Notes under the pieces: generated by a model
Databases searched by the model: none
What the model saw: the letters and a program-made list of their open reading frames with translations, nothing else
What the model was told of the DNA's origin: nothing
Position numbers and translations under genes: made by a program
In this document: in pieces, positions 25,862-35,598 of the stretch
How positions within the stretch are numbered: the first letter of the stretch is position 1
Layout of the letters: every line of letters begins with the position of its first letter
Origin: Pedobacter caeni
Lineage (GTDB): Bacteria; Bacteroidota; Bacteroidia; Sphingobacteriales; Sphingobacteriaceae
DNA length: 64,000 bases
Direction: 5' to 3'
Assembly (NCBI RefSeq): GCF_900129215.1
Contig: NZ_FQUQ01000004.1
Location: 1 to 64,000 of the forward strand

Positions 25862-27286
25862 TTAAAAACCTGTATTCTGACTCAGGTTTGGATTCAATGT
25901 TCTTTCTGTTTCCGGAACCGGCATCAGGAGATACTTATCATCCAGCACAATGTTATGTAATTTCAGCTGTTGCTGTTTCATTCTTCCCAGCCTTAGCAAA
26001 TCATACCTTCTTTGCCCCTCTGCCGCAAATTCCCAACCTCTTTCGTCTACAAGGGCGGTAATAAACTCTTCCTTACCAGGAGTAGTGACCATGCTCAAAG
26101 GCAATAATCCTGCCCTGTTTCTAACCGCATTGATGCCATTAAATTTATTGAGATCAGCGCTGTTGATCTGGTTCATGGCCTCCGACTGCATCAGCAAAAC
26201 ATCTGCATAACGCAGGATCACCCAATTGTTTCTCGCACTGTTTCCCTGTCTGGAAGGATCGGTGAATTTGAGGTAATAAAAGTTAGCCGTATTGGGTACT
26301 GCCCCTATTGTAGCAGCTTTTCTAAGGTCTGTTGCTGCATAAGATAAGGCAAAAGCATTTTCTACGTAAAACGCTTCATTCCCATCAAAAGGTGCAACAG
26401 CCTTTGGCAAATGCATTCTTGGCGTAATCGTTCCAACGCTTGGTGCCAGACCAAACTGAACGGTAAAAATCTCCTCTTTATTGGCGGCTTTTTTATCCGG
26501 ATTAAACACATCCGCAAAAGGCAATAAGGTGTATACTGCGGGACTTACCGCAATGACCCTATTACAAGCCGTCAGCGCATCCTGATAATCCGTAGCAACT
26601 GCCGCAGCACCGGATGCCCTGGTTAAATAGACTTTAGCCAGTAAAGCACTTGCCGCTCCACTGGAAACCCTTCCTTTGGAAGCCGCAGGAATCTTATCTT
26701 CGGTCACACAGTTTGCTTCCGCAAACTTTAAGTCCAGCACAATCTGGTCATAGACTGATTTAAGCGGACTCCTTGAAGGTCTTAAATCATCCGTTCCTTC
26801 GGTTGCTTTCAGCAAAAGAGGCACTTCACCAAAGCTCCTTACCAAATCAAAATAGGCCAGGGCACGCAGGAACCTGGCATTGCCAAGGAGGTTATTTTTT
26901 GCGGCTTCAGCGATTGGGCCTCCTTCTACATTTCCGATCACATCGTTTGCCCGGTTGATCAGTACATAAGAATTGTTCCACCAGTTACTGATCTCTCCAT
27001 TGGTAGAAGTATAGGTTTGGCTATACAATTCCGGCCGGTTGGTTTGTGGTAAGCCGACCTTCATCTGATCTCCCGTCAGGTCGTTTACTACCCAGACGGT
27101 CCGGCCATAGTATTGCTGCAACTGCATAATGCTGATCACTCCATTCAATGCCGCATTGGCATCTGCTTCCGTTTTATAAAACTTATCCTTGGAAATAAAA
27201 TCATAAGGATCCTCCTGGAGAAATTTCTTACAGGATACGGTTGTCATTAAAACCATAACCGCTAATAATATCGTTATTTTCTTCAT
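25862..27286 (-). CDS. SusD/RagB-family lipoprotein (second SusCD pair)
   Basis: 474 residues with lipobox VLMTTVSCKKFLQEDPYDF. SusD-like motifs include GNARFLRALAYFDLVRSFGEVPLL near 135-158 and the C-terminal DERGWEFAAEGQRRYDLLRLGRM followed by NPNLSQNTGF. It pairs with the SusC gene 25 nt upstream. No glycosidase, peptidase or sensor is adjacent on this strand, so the substrate cannot be inferred. Confidence 0.93.
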   Translation of the reverse strand: MKKITILLAVMVLMTTVSCKKFLQEDPYDFISKDKFYKTEADANAALNGVISIMQLQQYYGRTVWVVNDLTGDQMKVGLPQTNRPELYSQTYTSTNGEISNWWNNSYVLINRANDVIGNVEGGPIAEAAKNNLLGNARFLRALAYFDLVRSFGEVPLLLKATEGTDDLRPSRSPLKSVYDQIVLDLKFAEANCVTEDKIPAASKGRVSSGAASALLAKVYLTRASGAAAVATDYQDALTACNRVIAVSPAVYTLLPFADVFNPDKKAANKEEIFTVQFGLAPSVGTITPRMHLPKAVAPFDGNEAFYVENAFALSYAATDLRKAATIGAVPNTANFYYLKFTDPSRQGNSARNNWVILRYADVLLMQSEAMNQINSADLNKFNGINAVRNRAGLLPLSMVTTPGKEEFITALVDERGWEFAAEGQRRYDLLRLGRMKQQQLKLHNIVLDDKYLLMPVPETERTLNPNLSQNTGF

Positions 27287-27311
27287 CGTCGTTTTCTTAA
27301 TAAATGATCAA

Positions 27312-30300
27312 TTAAAACCCAAATCTTACGCCTGCAGTATAAGTTTTCACCGTAGGGTAGGCATTGTAATCCGTATTCATGCTCAGGCCATTGCTCAATG
27401 CAAAGGAGTTAACTTCAGGATCATATCCACTGTATTTTGTGATCGTCAGCAAATTCGTTCCCGTTGCATACACATTAATGGATTTGATCGTTTTGCCCAG
27501 TACTTTACCAATAGGAATATTGTAAGACAGCGATACGGTTTTCAGGCGAAGGAAACTGCCATTCTCTACCACATCACTTGTGATTCCCGTTCTTCTGCGC
27601 AAGGTGCTGTTCGCTTTTGGAATAGTATTGCTGGTATTCGGGCCGGTCCAACGGTCATTTACACTCGCCAGTTTATTGGTGGTAAAATCACCGGATTCCA
27701 TTTCATAGCGGTTTAAGTTGAGCACTTCCGCTCCCTGAACACCTTGAATGAACACATTCAGGTTTAGCCTTCCATAGCTGAAATTGTTGGTGATTCCGTA
27801 GATAAAATCAGGTTGAGCATGGCCAATAATCTCCCGGTCTTTGGCATCGATCACTTTGTCGTTGGTCAGGTCTGCATATCTCGGATCGCCCGGAAGCACG
27901 CCTTTAATTCCACTGGCATCGATCTCTGCCTGTGTTTGCCAGATCCCCAGGAAGCGGTAACCATAAAATGAGCCGATAGACTCCCCTACTCTCAGGACAT
28001 TTGTTCCTCCTGTTCCTGAAGGGAAAAGACTGGAACTTGCATCACCCACGAAACGTTCTTTTTCTCCTGCCAGATCGGTCACCTTATTGCGGTTCATAGA
28101 GAAATTCAGGTTTGTGCTCCATTGGAAGGTTTTCCCGTTGATATTTTCGGTATTCAGCGCGATTTCAAAACCTTTATTGTCTACACCTCCGGCATTGAGC
28201 AGAATACTTCCAAACCCGGTACTACGCGGCACAGAGACATTCAACAAAAGGTCTTTGGTATGTTTACTATAATAATCGGCAGTTAAGGTGATTCTGTTTT
28301 TAAAGAGCGCCACATCCACTCCGATGTCAAAGGAAGAAGTGGATTCCCAGGCCAGGTTTGGATTGGGGATGTTATTTGGAGATACACCAACCACACGGCC
28401 ATTCCCTAATGTCGCCCCATTGTTGAGGTAACGTGCCATGGATTGATATGGATCAATTTCCTGATTTCCGGAAACACCCAGACTTGCGCGAAGTTTTAAG
28501 TCGCTGATAAACGTTAAGGACTTCATAAAATCTTCTTCAATGACGCGCCAGGCAACTGCTCCTGAGGGGAAGTACCCCCATTTGTTATTCACTCCGAACT
28601 TAGAAGAACCGTCAGCACGCATGGTAAAGGTAAACAGGTATTTGTCCATCAGTCTGTAGTTCGCACGTCCGAAAAAGGAAGCCAGCGAATTTTTCACCCT
28701 TCCCGAGCCAGGAACCAGTACATTGGAACCAATTCCGATGTTATCCGGACCAAGCACATTGGTGAAGAAATTGGTGCTTGCCGCAAAGAAATCACTCGTA
28801 TTAAATTCCTGCATACTGAAACCACCAACGATATTCAGCGCATGGTTTTTATTGATCTGTTTATCATAGGTCAGGGTATTTTCATTCACCCATCCCAGGT
28901 TATCTGAATACTCTTTTCTTGCAGATCCAAGGGTATTGCTTCCCAGAAACAAATCTGAAGGCACAAACATATTTCTCGTTTCGAGGTTAAAGTCTGTACC
29001 CAGGGTGGTCTTAAATTTCAATCCTTTAATGAGCTCATACTCCCCATAAAAGTTGACCAGGCCACGTATATTTTTGTATTGGTTCTTTGATTTTTCAGCA
29101 TAGGCTACAGGATTACCCAAGGCAAAAGCATAACCCGTAGGGCCGTTCTGATAGGTATAATCACCATTGGTAAAAACAGGTACAGCAGGGTTTATCCTTA
29201 AGGCATCCAGTAATACGCCTCCTGCTGAACCGCCTCCGGTATTGACCAATGCTCTTTTATCGATCGCTCCGGTGAGCTGGGAAGTAAAACCGAAGTTCAG
29301 TTTCTCTCCAGCTTTTTTATCCAGGTTAAACCTTACTGAAGCTTTTTTGTAGCCGGAATTGAGGATGATGCCCTGCTGATCAAAATAGTTCATGCTCAGG
29401 TTGTATTTTGTTTCTGCTGTTCCTCCAATAAAGTTCAACTGGTAATTGCTGATCGGGGCAGTTCTGAACAGCTCGTCCTGCCAGTCTGTTCCTTTACCCA
29501 ATGCAGCAATCTGTGCATCAGTATAAGGTAAAGCCTTTGCAGAACCAGGTGTTTCAATATTCGTAAGTCTTTGCGCATCATTAAGGTAATTTGCAAACTC
29601 AGTTGCATTCATCATTTCATAAGGGTTCCGGACCTTCTGCAAGCCATAATAGGCTTCAAAATTAATGGCCGATTGCCCGGCTGCGCCTTTTTTGGTGGTC
29701 ACGATGACTACCCCATTTGCACCCCTGCTACCATAAATGGCAATGGAAGAAGCATCTTTCAGGATGTCTATAGATTGAATGTCGTTAGGATTGAGCGAAC
29801 TTAAATTTCCCGCTCCCGGAAAGCCATCAATTACAAATAGTGGTTCATTGCTGGAATTGATGGAGTTGGTACCACGGATTCTTAAACTTACTGTTCCTCC
29901 GGGTTGCGACTGTGTCTGGCTCACCTGTACACCGGCTGCCCGCCCCTGAATGATCTGATCCAGACGCGCAATAGGTACATTTTCTACACTCTTGGCGGAA
30001 ATGGAAGAAACCGCACCGGTCAGGTCTTTCTTGCGTTGAGTACCATAACCCACCACAACTACTTCCTCTAACCTCGCATTTTCCTCTTCGAGGATCACAT
30101 TAAGAGGTCCTGTTCCCGGTTTCAGTTCCTGGCTCTGAAAGCCGATGCTGCTAAAGACAAGCAGGTCGCCAGGCTTAGCAGCGATAGAAAATTTACCATC
30201 CGAATTGGTGGACGTTGCTATTGCGGAGTTCTTAACCCGTACAGAGACACCCGGTAAGGGGCTGTTTAGTTTATCTTTTACAACACCATTAACCGGCGTT

Positions 30301-30368
30301 GTTTGCGCAAATACGAAGGTACTGCAACAATAGAATAAAGCAATAAGAAGGGGGATTCTTTTCATCAT
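27312..30368 (-). CDS. SusC/RagA-type TonB-linked outer membrane transporter (second pair)
   Basis: 1018 residues with a signal peptide (LLIALFYCCSTFVFAQ), a carboxypeptidase-regulatory-like domain (VVKDKLNSPLPGVSVRVK), the plug with EVVVVGYGTQRKKDLTGAVS and SLRIRGTNSINSSNEPLFV, and a barrel ending VKTYTAGVRFGF. The length and the GTQRKKDLTGA motif place it among standard SusC proteins. The 5' region (30369-30650) is shared with the divergent polyketide operon and is rich in hairpins. Confidence 0.95.
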   Translation of the reverse strand: MMKRIPLLIALFYCCSTFVFAQTTPVNGVVKDKLNSPLPGVSVRVKNSAIATSTNSDGKFSIAAKPGDLLVFSSIGFQSQELKPGTGPLNVILEEENARLEEVVVVGYGTQRKKDLTGAVSSISAKSVENVPIARLDQIIQGRAAGVQVSQTQSQPGGTVSLRIRGTNSINSSNEPLFVIDGFPGAGNLSSLNPNDIQSIDILKDASSIAIYGSRGANGVVIVTTKKGAAGQSAINFEAYYGLQKVRNPYEMMNATEFANYLNDAQRLTNIETPGSAKALPYTDAQIAALGKGTDWQDELFRTAPISNYQLNFIGGTAETKYNLSMNYFDQQGIILNSGYKKASVRFNLDKKAGEKLNFGFTSQLTGAIDKRALVNTGGGSAGGVLLDALRINPAVPVFTNGDYTYQNGPTGYAFALGNPVAYAEKSKNQYKNIRGLVNFYGEYELIKGLKFKTTLGTDFNLETRNMFVPSDLFLGSNTLGSARKEYSDNLGWVNENTLTYDKQINKNHALNIVGGFSMQEFNTSDFFAASTNFFTNVLGPDNIGIGSNVLVPGSGRVKNSLASFFGRANYRLMDKYLFTFTMRADGSSKFGVNNKWGYFPSGAVAWRVIEEDFMKSLTFISDLKLRASLGVSGNQEIDPYQSMARYLNNGATLGNGRVVGVSPNNIPNPNLAWESTSSFDIGVDVALFKNRITLTADYYSKHTKDLLLNVSVPRSTGFGSILLNAGGVDNKGFEIALNTENINGKTFQWSTNLNFSMNRNKVTDLAGEKERFVGDASSSLFPSGTGGTNVLRVGESIGSFYGYRFLGIWQTQAEIDASGIKGVLPGDPRYADLTNDKVIDAKDREIIGHAQPDFIYGITNNFSYGRLNLNVFIQGVQGAEVLNLNRYEMESGDFTTNKLASVNDRWTGPNTSNTIPKANSTLRRRTGITSDVVENGSFLRLKTVSLSYNIPIGKVLGKTIKSINVYATGTNLLTITKYSGYDPEVNSFALSNGLSMNTDYNAYPTVKTYTAGVRFGF

Positions 30369-30392
30369 ATCAGATTTGGTTTAGTTAATTAA

Positions 30393-30425
30393 CTTCTCAG
30401 GGAGAAGCGGTTAGGGGTATAACCG
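30393..30425. repeat. Two abutting small inverted repeats in the SusC leader
   Basis: CTTCTC/GAGAAG (30393-30407, 3-nt loop) is followed immediately by CGGTTA/TAACCG (30408-30425, loop GGGGTA). They lie 25-57 nt upstream of the SusC start codon on the minus strand. Confidence 0.5.
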
Positions 30426-30489
30426 GAAACATTAAGCAGATGAGCTTTGCTGGGATTGATCCAGCGCAAGGCGATGCCTCTGGAAAAGG

Positions 30490-30554
30490 CAGGGGTTCAT
30501 TGATTAAATATTCGGTCAGGCCTAAAGTAGGCAACAATGAACCCCTGAAGGGGT
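30490..30554. promoter_or_regulatory. Nested and competing hairpins between susC and the polyketide operon
   Basis: CAGGGGTTCATTG (30490-30502) is the perfect reverse complement of CAATGAACCCCTG (30535-30547). Inside the 32-nt spacer GCCTA/TAGGC forms a smaller stem (30520-30532). The ACCCCT of the right arm is also half of a second perfect palindrome, ACCCCTGAAGGGGT (30541-30554), so the two folds exclude one another. It lies 97-161 nt before the FAD oxidoreductase start and 122-186 nt before susC. Confidence 0.6.
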
Positions 30555-30650
30555 GAAATTCTTAAAGTAATGGGATGAAAATTATAAAATAAGTTAATAA
30601 ACAAATCATTTGCTATCTTGTTGTTAAAGCATAAAGCCCGGCTGCCGGTT

Positions 30651-31781
30651 ATGGAAACCAAAATGGATATACTTATCGCAGGAGGAGGATTGGCAGGATT
30701 AACCGCAGCCATTCATCTTTTAAAATCAGGATTCCCCGTTACACTTATCGAGAAAAATACTTATCCGCAGCACAAGGTATGTGGTGAATATATTTCCAAT
30801 GAGGTGGTTCCTTACCTGGAATGGCTCGGTCTGGACATCAGCTCCCTCTCTCCTGCAAGAATAAACAGATTTCAGCTTTCCACGATAGCAGGGAAACAAC
30901 TGGAAGCAGTGCTGCCATTGGGAGGATTCGGAATCAGCAGGTATGTACTGGATGCTTTTCTTTATGAGCATGCCCTGGAAAGGGGATGTCAGTTTATTTG
31001 TGAAACAGTAACAGACATCAGCTTTGCTCAGGAAGAGTTTCAGGTAAAACTGGGAAACAAACAGGTACTCCGGGCAAAGATTGTCATTGGTGCCTATGGA
31101 AAAAGAGATGCCCTGGATCAGAAATTATCCCGGAGTTTTATTCAAAGGAAGTCGCCATGGCTGGCCATAAAAGCGCATTACGAAGGTGCTTTCCCTGATG
31201 ACCTGGTTGCACTCCATAATTTTGATGGTGGTTATTGTGGGGTATCTAAAGTGGAAAACAACCGGATCAACATCTGTTACCTGGTAGATTATGCTTCTTT
31301 TAAACGGTACAAAAGTATTCCCGAACACCGGATGCAGGTGCTTTACAAAAACGAGCATTTAAGGAAACTCTTTGAAAATTCCAGGATATTGTTTGAGGAT
31401 CCGCTCGTGATCAGTCAGATTTCATTTGAGCGGAAAACTGCAGTCTGGAATAACATTTTAATGATTGGAGATACCGCAGGACTGATCCATCCGCTCTGTG
31501 GAAATGGGATGGCGATGGCAATCCATAGTGCCAAGATTTGCGCAGAATCGGTGATTGATTACCTGGAAGGAAGGACCATTTCCCGTCATAAGATGGAAAG
31601 CAATTATCAGAATTTATGGGAATTACATTTTAATAAGAGGCTTCGTGCCGGAAAAATAATCTCCGGAATTCTGAGGAAGAGGCAACTCTCTGACAAATTA
31701 CTGCGTATATTAATGAAGTTACCTTCTTTATTACGCCTGCTGATTAAGCAAACCCATGGAAAACCTATAATGCCAACGTAA
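30651..31781 (+). CDS. FAD-dependent oxidoreductase, geranylgeranyl-reductase-like family
   Basis: 376 residues from the ATG at 30651 (a second ATG at 30663 is equally possible; the upstream TTG/CTG extension is unlikely). It has an N-terminal Rossmann loop DILIAGGGLAGLTAAIHLL, KVCGEYIS near 45, and the second FAD motif MIGDTAGLIHPLCGNGMAMA near 280. The group includes single-component flavin monooxygenases and prenyl/phenol-lipid reductases. It opens the seven-gene type III PKS operon and overlaps the next gene by 1 nt (TAATG). Probable role: hydroxylation or oxidation of the aromatic product, by analogy with the flavoprotein of the Streptomyces srs operon. Confidence 0.85.
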   Translation: METKMDILIAGGGLAGLTAAIHLLKSGFPVTLIEKNTYPQHKVCGEYISNEVVPYLEWLGLDISSLSPARINRFQLSTIAGKQLEAVLPLGGFGISRYVLDAFLYEHALERGCQFICETVTDISFAQEEFQVKLGNKQVLRAKIVIGAYGKRDALDQKLSRSFIQRKSPWLAIKAHYEGAFPDDLVALHNFDGGYCGVSKVENNRINICYLVDYASFKRYKSIPEHRMQVLYKNEHLRKLFENSRILFEDPLVISQISFERKTAVWNNILMIGDTAGLIHPLCGNGMAMAIHSAKICAESVIDYLEGRTISRHKMESNYQNLWELHFNKRLRAGKIISGILRKRQLSDKLLRILMKLPSLLRLLIKQTHGKPIMPT

Positions 31782-32491
31782 TGGTCGACACTTCTCAACG
31801 TAGCAATGCTCCTGAGGTCATGGATGATTTTTCCATGGAAGGAGAAGTATTGAGGGATGCTTTGGATAAAATAGCGGGAATTAACAGATTGTTAGGTGGG
31901 AACAAGATCACCTTACAGGGGGTAAAACAGTTACTCAGCAGTGATGATGCTCAAAAAACAATCAGGATTCTTGATGTGGGTTGTGGCAATGGAGATATGC
32001 TGAGGACACTTGCTGGTTTTGCCCGTAAAAAGCATTTGACATTCCAGCTGACCGGTATAGATGCCAATGCATTTACCATCAGCCATGCCCGGCAGCTTTC
32101 GGAAAGTTACGAGAATATCGATTTTTTATGCGCAGATATCTTTGAGGAGATCCTTTTGGAAAAGGAATACGACCTGATCCTTTGTACCCTCACACTACAT
32201 CATTTTAAAGATGAAGAGATTTTGAGGTTATTGAAGGGTTTTAAAGAAAAAGCCAGGCTGGGCATTGTGATCAATGATTTACAACGGAGCGCCCTTCCCT
32301 ATTACCTGTTTATCGCTTTGTGTTTTGTGTTTCGGCTCAACAGCATGTCGAAAGAGGATGGCCTCGTTTCGATTTTAAGAGGGTTTAAAAAAGAGGATTT
32401 GCAAGGTTACTCCGATCAATTAAATTTTAAAAACACCAGTATCCGATGGAAATGGGCTTTCCGTTACCAATGGATTATTCCTTCAATATGA
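31781..32491 (+). CDS. Class I SAM-dependent methyltransferase
   Basis: 236 residues. SAM motif I is RILDVGCGNGDMLRTL near 64-79, an acidic residue ends beta2 in LTGIDANAFT, and motif IV/post-I regions are YDLILCTLTLHHFKDEEIL near 130-148. The C-terminal part has a hydrophobic segment (LPYYLFIALCFVFRL) that could dock on a membrane or lipid substrate. It overlaps the PKS gene as ATGA. Likely O- or C-methylation of the polyketide ring, or carboxyl methylation. The target is inferred from context only. Confidence 0.85.
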   Translation: MVDTSQRSNAPEVMDDFSMEGEVLRDALDKIAGINRLLGGNKITLQGVKQLLSSDDAQKTIRILDVGCGNGDMLRTLAGFARKKHLTFQLTGIDANAFTISHARQLSESYENIDFLCADIFEEILLEKEYDLILCTLTLHHFKDEEILRLLKGFKEKARLGIVINDLQRSALPYYLFIALCFVFRLNSMSKEDGLVSILRGFKKEDLQGYSDQLNFKNTSIRWKWAFRYQWIIPSI

Positions 32492-33540
32492 GTGTAAAAA
32501 TCAAAACCGTAGCCAAATCTCTGCCTGAATACTCGAGAAGTACTCCGGAGATCCTTCCATTTCTGGACATCTGGCTCTCCGGGCAAGAGGACCGGCTGAT
32601 CAGAAAAGCCAGGAAGATCTTCGAAAATGCAATGGTAGACCGAAGGTACTCGATCATGTCGCCGGAAGAAGTTTTCAGTAACATGTCTTTTGAGGAAAGG
32701 AATGACATTTACATCCGGGAAAGTATCCGGCTGGGGACCGATTGTTTAAAGCAGGCTTTAGAAAAAGCATCCTGGAAAGGAGAAGATCTGGATTACATCA
32801 TTACGGTGAGTTGTACGGGGATGATGATTCCCTCGATGGATGCTTACATCATCAATAATTTAAGATTAAGACAAGACATTATCCGTTTGCCAGTCACCGA
32901 AATGGGCTGTGCTGCCGGGATTTCCGGATTGATTTATGCGAAGAACTTCTTACAGGCCAATCCTGGAAAACGTGCTGCTGTAATTGCGGTAGAATCGCCT
33001 ACGGCAACATTTCAATTGAATGATTTCTCTATGGCCAACATTGTAAGTACCGCTATTTTTGGGGACGGGGCTGCTTGTGTGTTGCTCTCTTCTGCTCCTG
33101 AAGACGAAGGTCCCGAAATCGTTGCAGAAGAAATGTACCATTTCTATGATGCAGAGCAACTCATGGGTTTTCACATGGGCAATTCGGGTTTAGAAATGGT
33201 GTTAGACGTTGAGGTTCCGGAAGAGATTGAATTGCATTTCCCTAAGATCATCCATCCTTTCCTGGCCAAACATGGATTGAAAGTTTCGGAGATCAGTCAT
33301 TTGATCTTTCATCCCGGAGGCAAAAAAATCATTCAGACGGTAGAAGCATTTTTTAACCAGTCGGGTCAGAACATCAATGAAACCAGGGAGGTCCTCCGGC
33401 AATATGGAAATATGTCCAGTGCAACGGTGTTCTATGTATTGATGCGTTACCTTGATTTAAACCCTAAGAAGGGGGACCTTGGATTGATGCTAAGCTTCGG
33501 ACCTGGTTTTTCTGCACAGAGAATATTATTAAAATGGTAA
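32488..33540 (+). CDS. Type III polyketide synthase (chalcone synthase superfamily)
   Basis: 350 residues from the ATG at 32488, which overlaps the upstream stop (ATGA). An earlier in-frame ATG at 32446 lies inside the methyltransferase. The Cys-His-Asn triad is complete: Cys141 in VTEMGCAAGISGL, His275 in LIFHPGG and Asn308 in YGNMSSATV. SCTGMMIPSMD near 108 and the closing SFGPGFSAQ match the CHS-fold cyclisation loop. It would extend a fatty acyl starter with malonyl-CoA and cyclise it to an alkylresorcinol, alkylpyrone or acylphloroglucinol. The neighbouring dehydratase, ketosynthase and ACP suggest acyl-ACP rather than acyl-CoA starters. Confidence 0.93.
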   Translation: MSVKIKTVAKSLPEYSRSTPEILPFLDIWLSGQEDRLIRKARKIFENAMVDRRYSIMSPEEVFSNMSFEERNDIYIRESIRLGTDCLKQALEKASWKGEDLDYIITVSCTGMMIPSMDAYIINNLRLRQDIIRLPVTEMGCAAGISGLIYAKNFLQANPGKRAAVIAVESPTATFQLNDFSMANIVSTAIFGDGAACVLLSSAPEDEGPEIVAEEMYHFYDAEQLMGFHMGNSGLEMVLDVEVPEEIELHFPKIIHPFLAKHGLKVSEISHLIFHPGGKKIIQTVEAFFNQSGQNINETREVLRQYGNMSSATVFYVLMRYLDLNPKKGDLGLMLSFGPGFSAQRILLKW

Positions 33541-33566
33541 ATTAGCCGACTAATTTGAATAAAAAA

Positions 33567-34013
33567 ATGAATAAAGAAGAGATACTCAGCCACTTACCAT
33601 ACACAAAACCTTTTTTGTTTGTTGATGAACTGGAGCACATCGATGAGAACGGGGTAAAAGGATATTATACTTTTTCAAAAGATCTTGATTTTTATAAAGG
33701 CCATTTCAAGGATCATCCGGTAACTCCGGGAGTGATTTTAACAGAAACCATGGCACAGATTGGTTTGGTTTGCCTGGGCATTTACTTAACTGCAACAGCA
33801 GCTGCCGGTGTTCCTGGACACGTAATGCTGACTTCCACAGCGATCGATTTCATGAAACCAGTTTTCCCCGGAGAAAAGGTAACCGTCACTGCAGAGAAGG
33901 TTTATTTCCGTTTTAAGAAGCTAAACTGTACTGTTCAGATGACAAATGAAGCAGGTGAAGTGGTTTGTAAAGGAACTATCGCGGGAATGGTAACCAATAA
34001 AATGAATGCCTAA
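33567..34013 (+). CDS. FabZ-like 3-hydroxyacyl-ACP dehydratase (hotdog fold)
   Basis: 148 residues from the ATG at 33567; the TTG at 33555 gives only a four-residue extension. FabZ catalytic residues are His46 in YKGHFKDHPVTPGV and Glu60 in ILTETMAQIG, and the N-terminus LPYTKPFLFVDE has the usual FabZ pattern. It lies 26 nt after the PKS gene and overlaps the ketosynthase gene by 8 nt. A dedicated copy outside the primary fab genes suggests specialised acyl-chain building for the PKS starter. Confidence 0.85.
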   Translation: MNKEEILSHLPYTKPFLFVDELEHIDENGVKGYYTFSKDLDFYKGHFKDHPVTPGVILTETMAQIGLVCLGIYLTATAAAGVPGHVMLTSTAIDFMKPVFPGEKVTVTAEKVYFRFKKLNCTVQMTNEAGEVVCKGTIAGMVTNKMNA

Positions 34014-35283
34014 CAGGGTTGTCATAACGGGTATGGGTGTGGTTGCACCAAACGGAGTTGGTTTGAAACCATTTCTGGAAGCCATACAACTGGGCCGTTC
34101 AGGGATTGTGAAGGACGCTCAACTTGAGGCACTTCAGTTTTCCTGTCAGATTGCAGGGAAACCTGTACTTCCTGAAGCCTTGATTGCCCGTTATTTCTCG
34201 GAACTGGAATGGAGAAATTTCAACAGTTCCGGAATTCTTTATGGGGTAATTGCCGCTATGGATGCCTGGCAGGATGCCGGATTGTCTGTTGCAGCAACTG
34301 AAGAGCCCGATTGGGACAGTGGAACCATTTTTGGAACCGGCACTTCCGGAGTGGATAAATTCCGGGAAGCCATTTATAAGATTGATGAATTGCAGGCCAG
34401 GAAACTGGGCAGCACCGTAGTTGCACAGACCATGGCCAGCGGCATCAGTGCTTATATTGGTGGAAAGCTTGGGCTGGGAAACCAGGTGAGCACCAACTCT
34501 TCGGCTTGTACAACTGGCACAGAAAGCATTTTAATGGCTTATGAGCGCATCAAATCTGGTCAGGCGGTAAGAATGCTTGCCGGAAGTACCAGCGACAGTG
34601 GCCCATATATATGGGCCGGATTTGATGCCATGCGGGTATGTACTTTTAAACACAACGGTGCTCCCGAACAGGGCTCCAGGCCGATGAGTGCAAGTGCCAG
34701 TGGTTTTGTTCCCGGCAGCGGAGCAGGAGCGCTGGTGCTCGAATCTTTGGAAAGTGCAGTTTCCAGAGGTGCAAGGATTTATGCAGAGGTGCTTGGGGGA
34801 AACATCAACTCCGGCGGACAAAGAGGCACAGGAACCATGACAGCCCCAAATGCAATGGCTGTTCAGCGTTGTATTGCCACAGCGGTTTCGGATTCCGGGA
34901 TTAATGCAGCCGACATTGACCTGATCAATGGTCACCTCACTGCCACCTCAAAAGACGCATTGGAAGTAGAAAACTGGAGTATCGCCCTGCAGAGAACAGG
35001 TAAAGATTTTCCTGCGATCAATTCCTTAAAATCTATGGTCGGGCATTGCTTAAGTGCAGCGGGAAGCATTGAATCTGTTGCTGCCGTGCTACAGCTTTAT
35101 CATGGTTTTATTGCGCCCAACCTGAATTGTGAAGATTTACATCCGGAGATTACCGGACTAATAGATGCATCCTGTATCCCGCAGCAAATGACTACTGAAG
35201 ATCTCCGTGTTGTGGCCAAGGCGAGCTTTGGATTCGGGGATGTAAACGCTTGTATAATTTTTAAAAAACTTATTGCTTCCTGA
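34006..35283 (+). CDS. FabF-like beta-ketoacyl-ACP synthase
   Basis: 425 residues. The thiolase-fold triad is Cys168 (NSSACTTGTESI), His310 (INGHLTAT) and His347 (SMVGHCLSAAGS), with Lys342 before the last His. The second motif reads HLTAT instead of the usual HGTST, so it is a divergent member. It starts inside the last codons of the dehydratase gene (8-nt overlap). It is expected to condense malonyl-ACP onto the acyl chain carried by the ACP encoded next. Confidence 0.88.
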   Translation: MPNRVVITGMGVVAPNGVGLKPFLEAIQLGRSGIVKDAQLEALQFSCQIAGKPVLPEALIARYFSELEWRNFNSSGILYGVIAAMDAWQDAGLSVAATEEPDWDSGTIFGTGTSGVDKFREAIYKIDELQARKLGSTVVAQTMASGISAYIGGKLGLGNQVSTNSSACTTGTESILMAYERIKSGQAVRMLAGSTSDSGPYIWAGFDAMRVCTFKHNGAPEQGSRPMSASASGFVPGSGAGALVLESLESAVSRGARIYAEVLGGNINSGGQRGTGTMTAPNAMAVQRCIATAVSDSGINAADIDLINGHLTATSKDALEVENWSIALQRTGKDFPAINSLKSMVGHCLSAAGSIESVAAVLQLYHGFIAPNLNCEDLHPEITGLIDASCIPQQMTTEDLRVVAKASFGFGDVNACIIFKKLIAS

Positions 35284-35334
35284 TCTGTTTGATAAGGAAA
35301 GTAATGGGGATCGACTACCATTTCAAAAGAAAAC

Positions 35335-35598
35335 ATGGACAGACAATTATTACTCTCAAAGTTAAAAACCATTGTTGCCAGCTACAGTCATGACAAGGAT
35401 GCCTTAGAGTACCTTAGCGAAACCACAGATTTCACGAAAGACCTGAAAATCAATTCGGCCAACCTGGTGGATGTAGTGCTGGACGTGGAAGAAGAGTTTG
35501 ACATTGAAATAGATAACCTTTCTATGGAGCGCATGCTCAATGTCAGCGCAGCAATAGAGATTATAGAAAGTAAATTGAAAGAGATTGATCGGAAATGA
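35335..35598 (+). CDS. Acyl carrier protein
   Basis: 87 residues, acidic, four-helix ACP pattern. The phosphopantetheine site is Ser41 in LKINSANLVDVVLDVEEEF, where Asn replaces the usual Asp of DSL, a variation seen in specialised ACPs. It lies 51 nt after the ketosynthase, and its stop overlaps the phosphopantetheinyl transferase gene by 14 nt. It should carry the growing acyl chain for this pathway. Confidence 0.9.
   Translation: MDRQLLLSKLKTIVASYSHDKDALEYLSETTDFTKDLKINSANLVDVVLDVEEEFDIEIDNLSMERMLNVSAAIEIIESKLKEIDRK

Noticed and set aside
30369..30480. Minus-strand stretch reading WINPSKAHLLNVSGYTPNRF before a stop, resembling a decayed gene end
   Set aside because: No start codon, only about 35 codons, and interrupted upstream by a stop; hairpins in the same place explain its constraint better.
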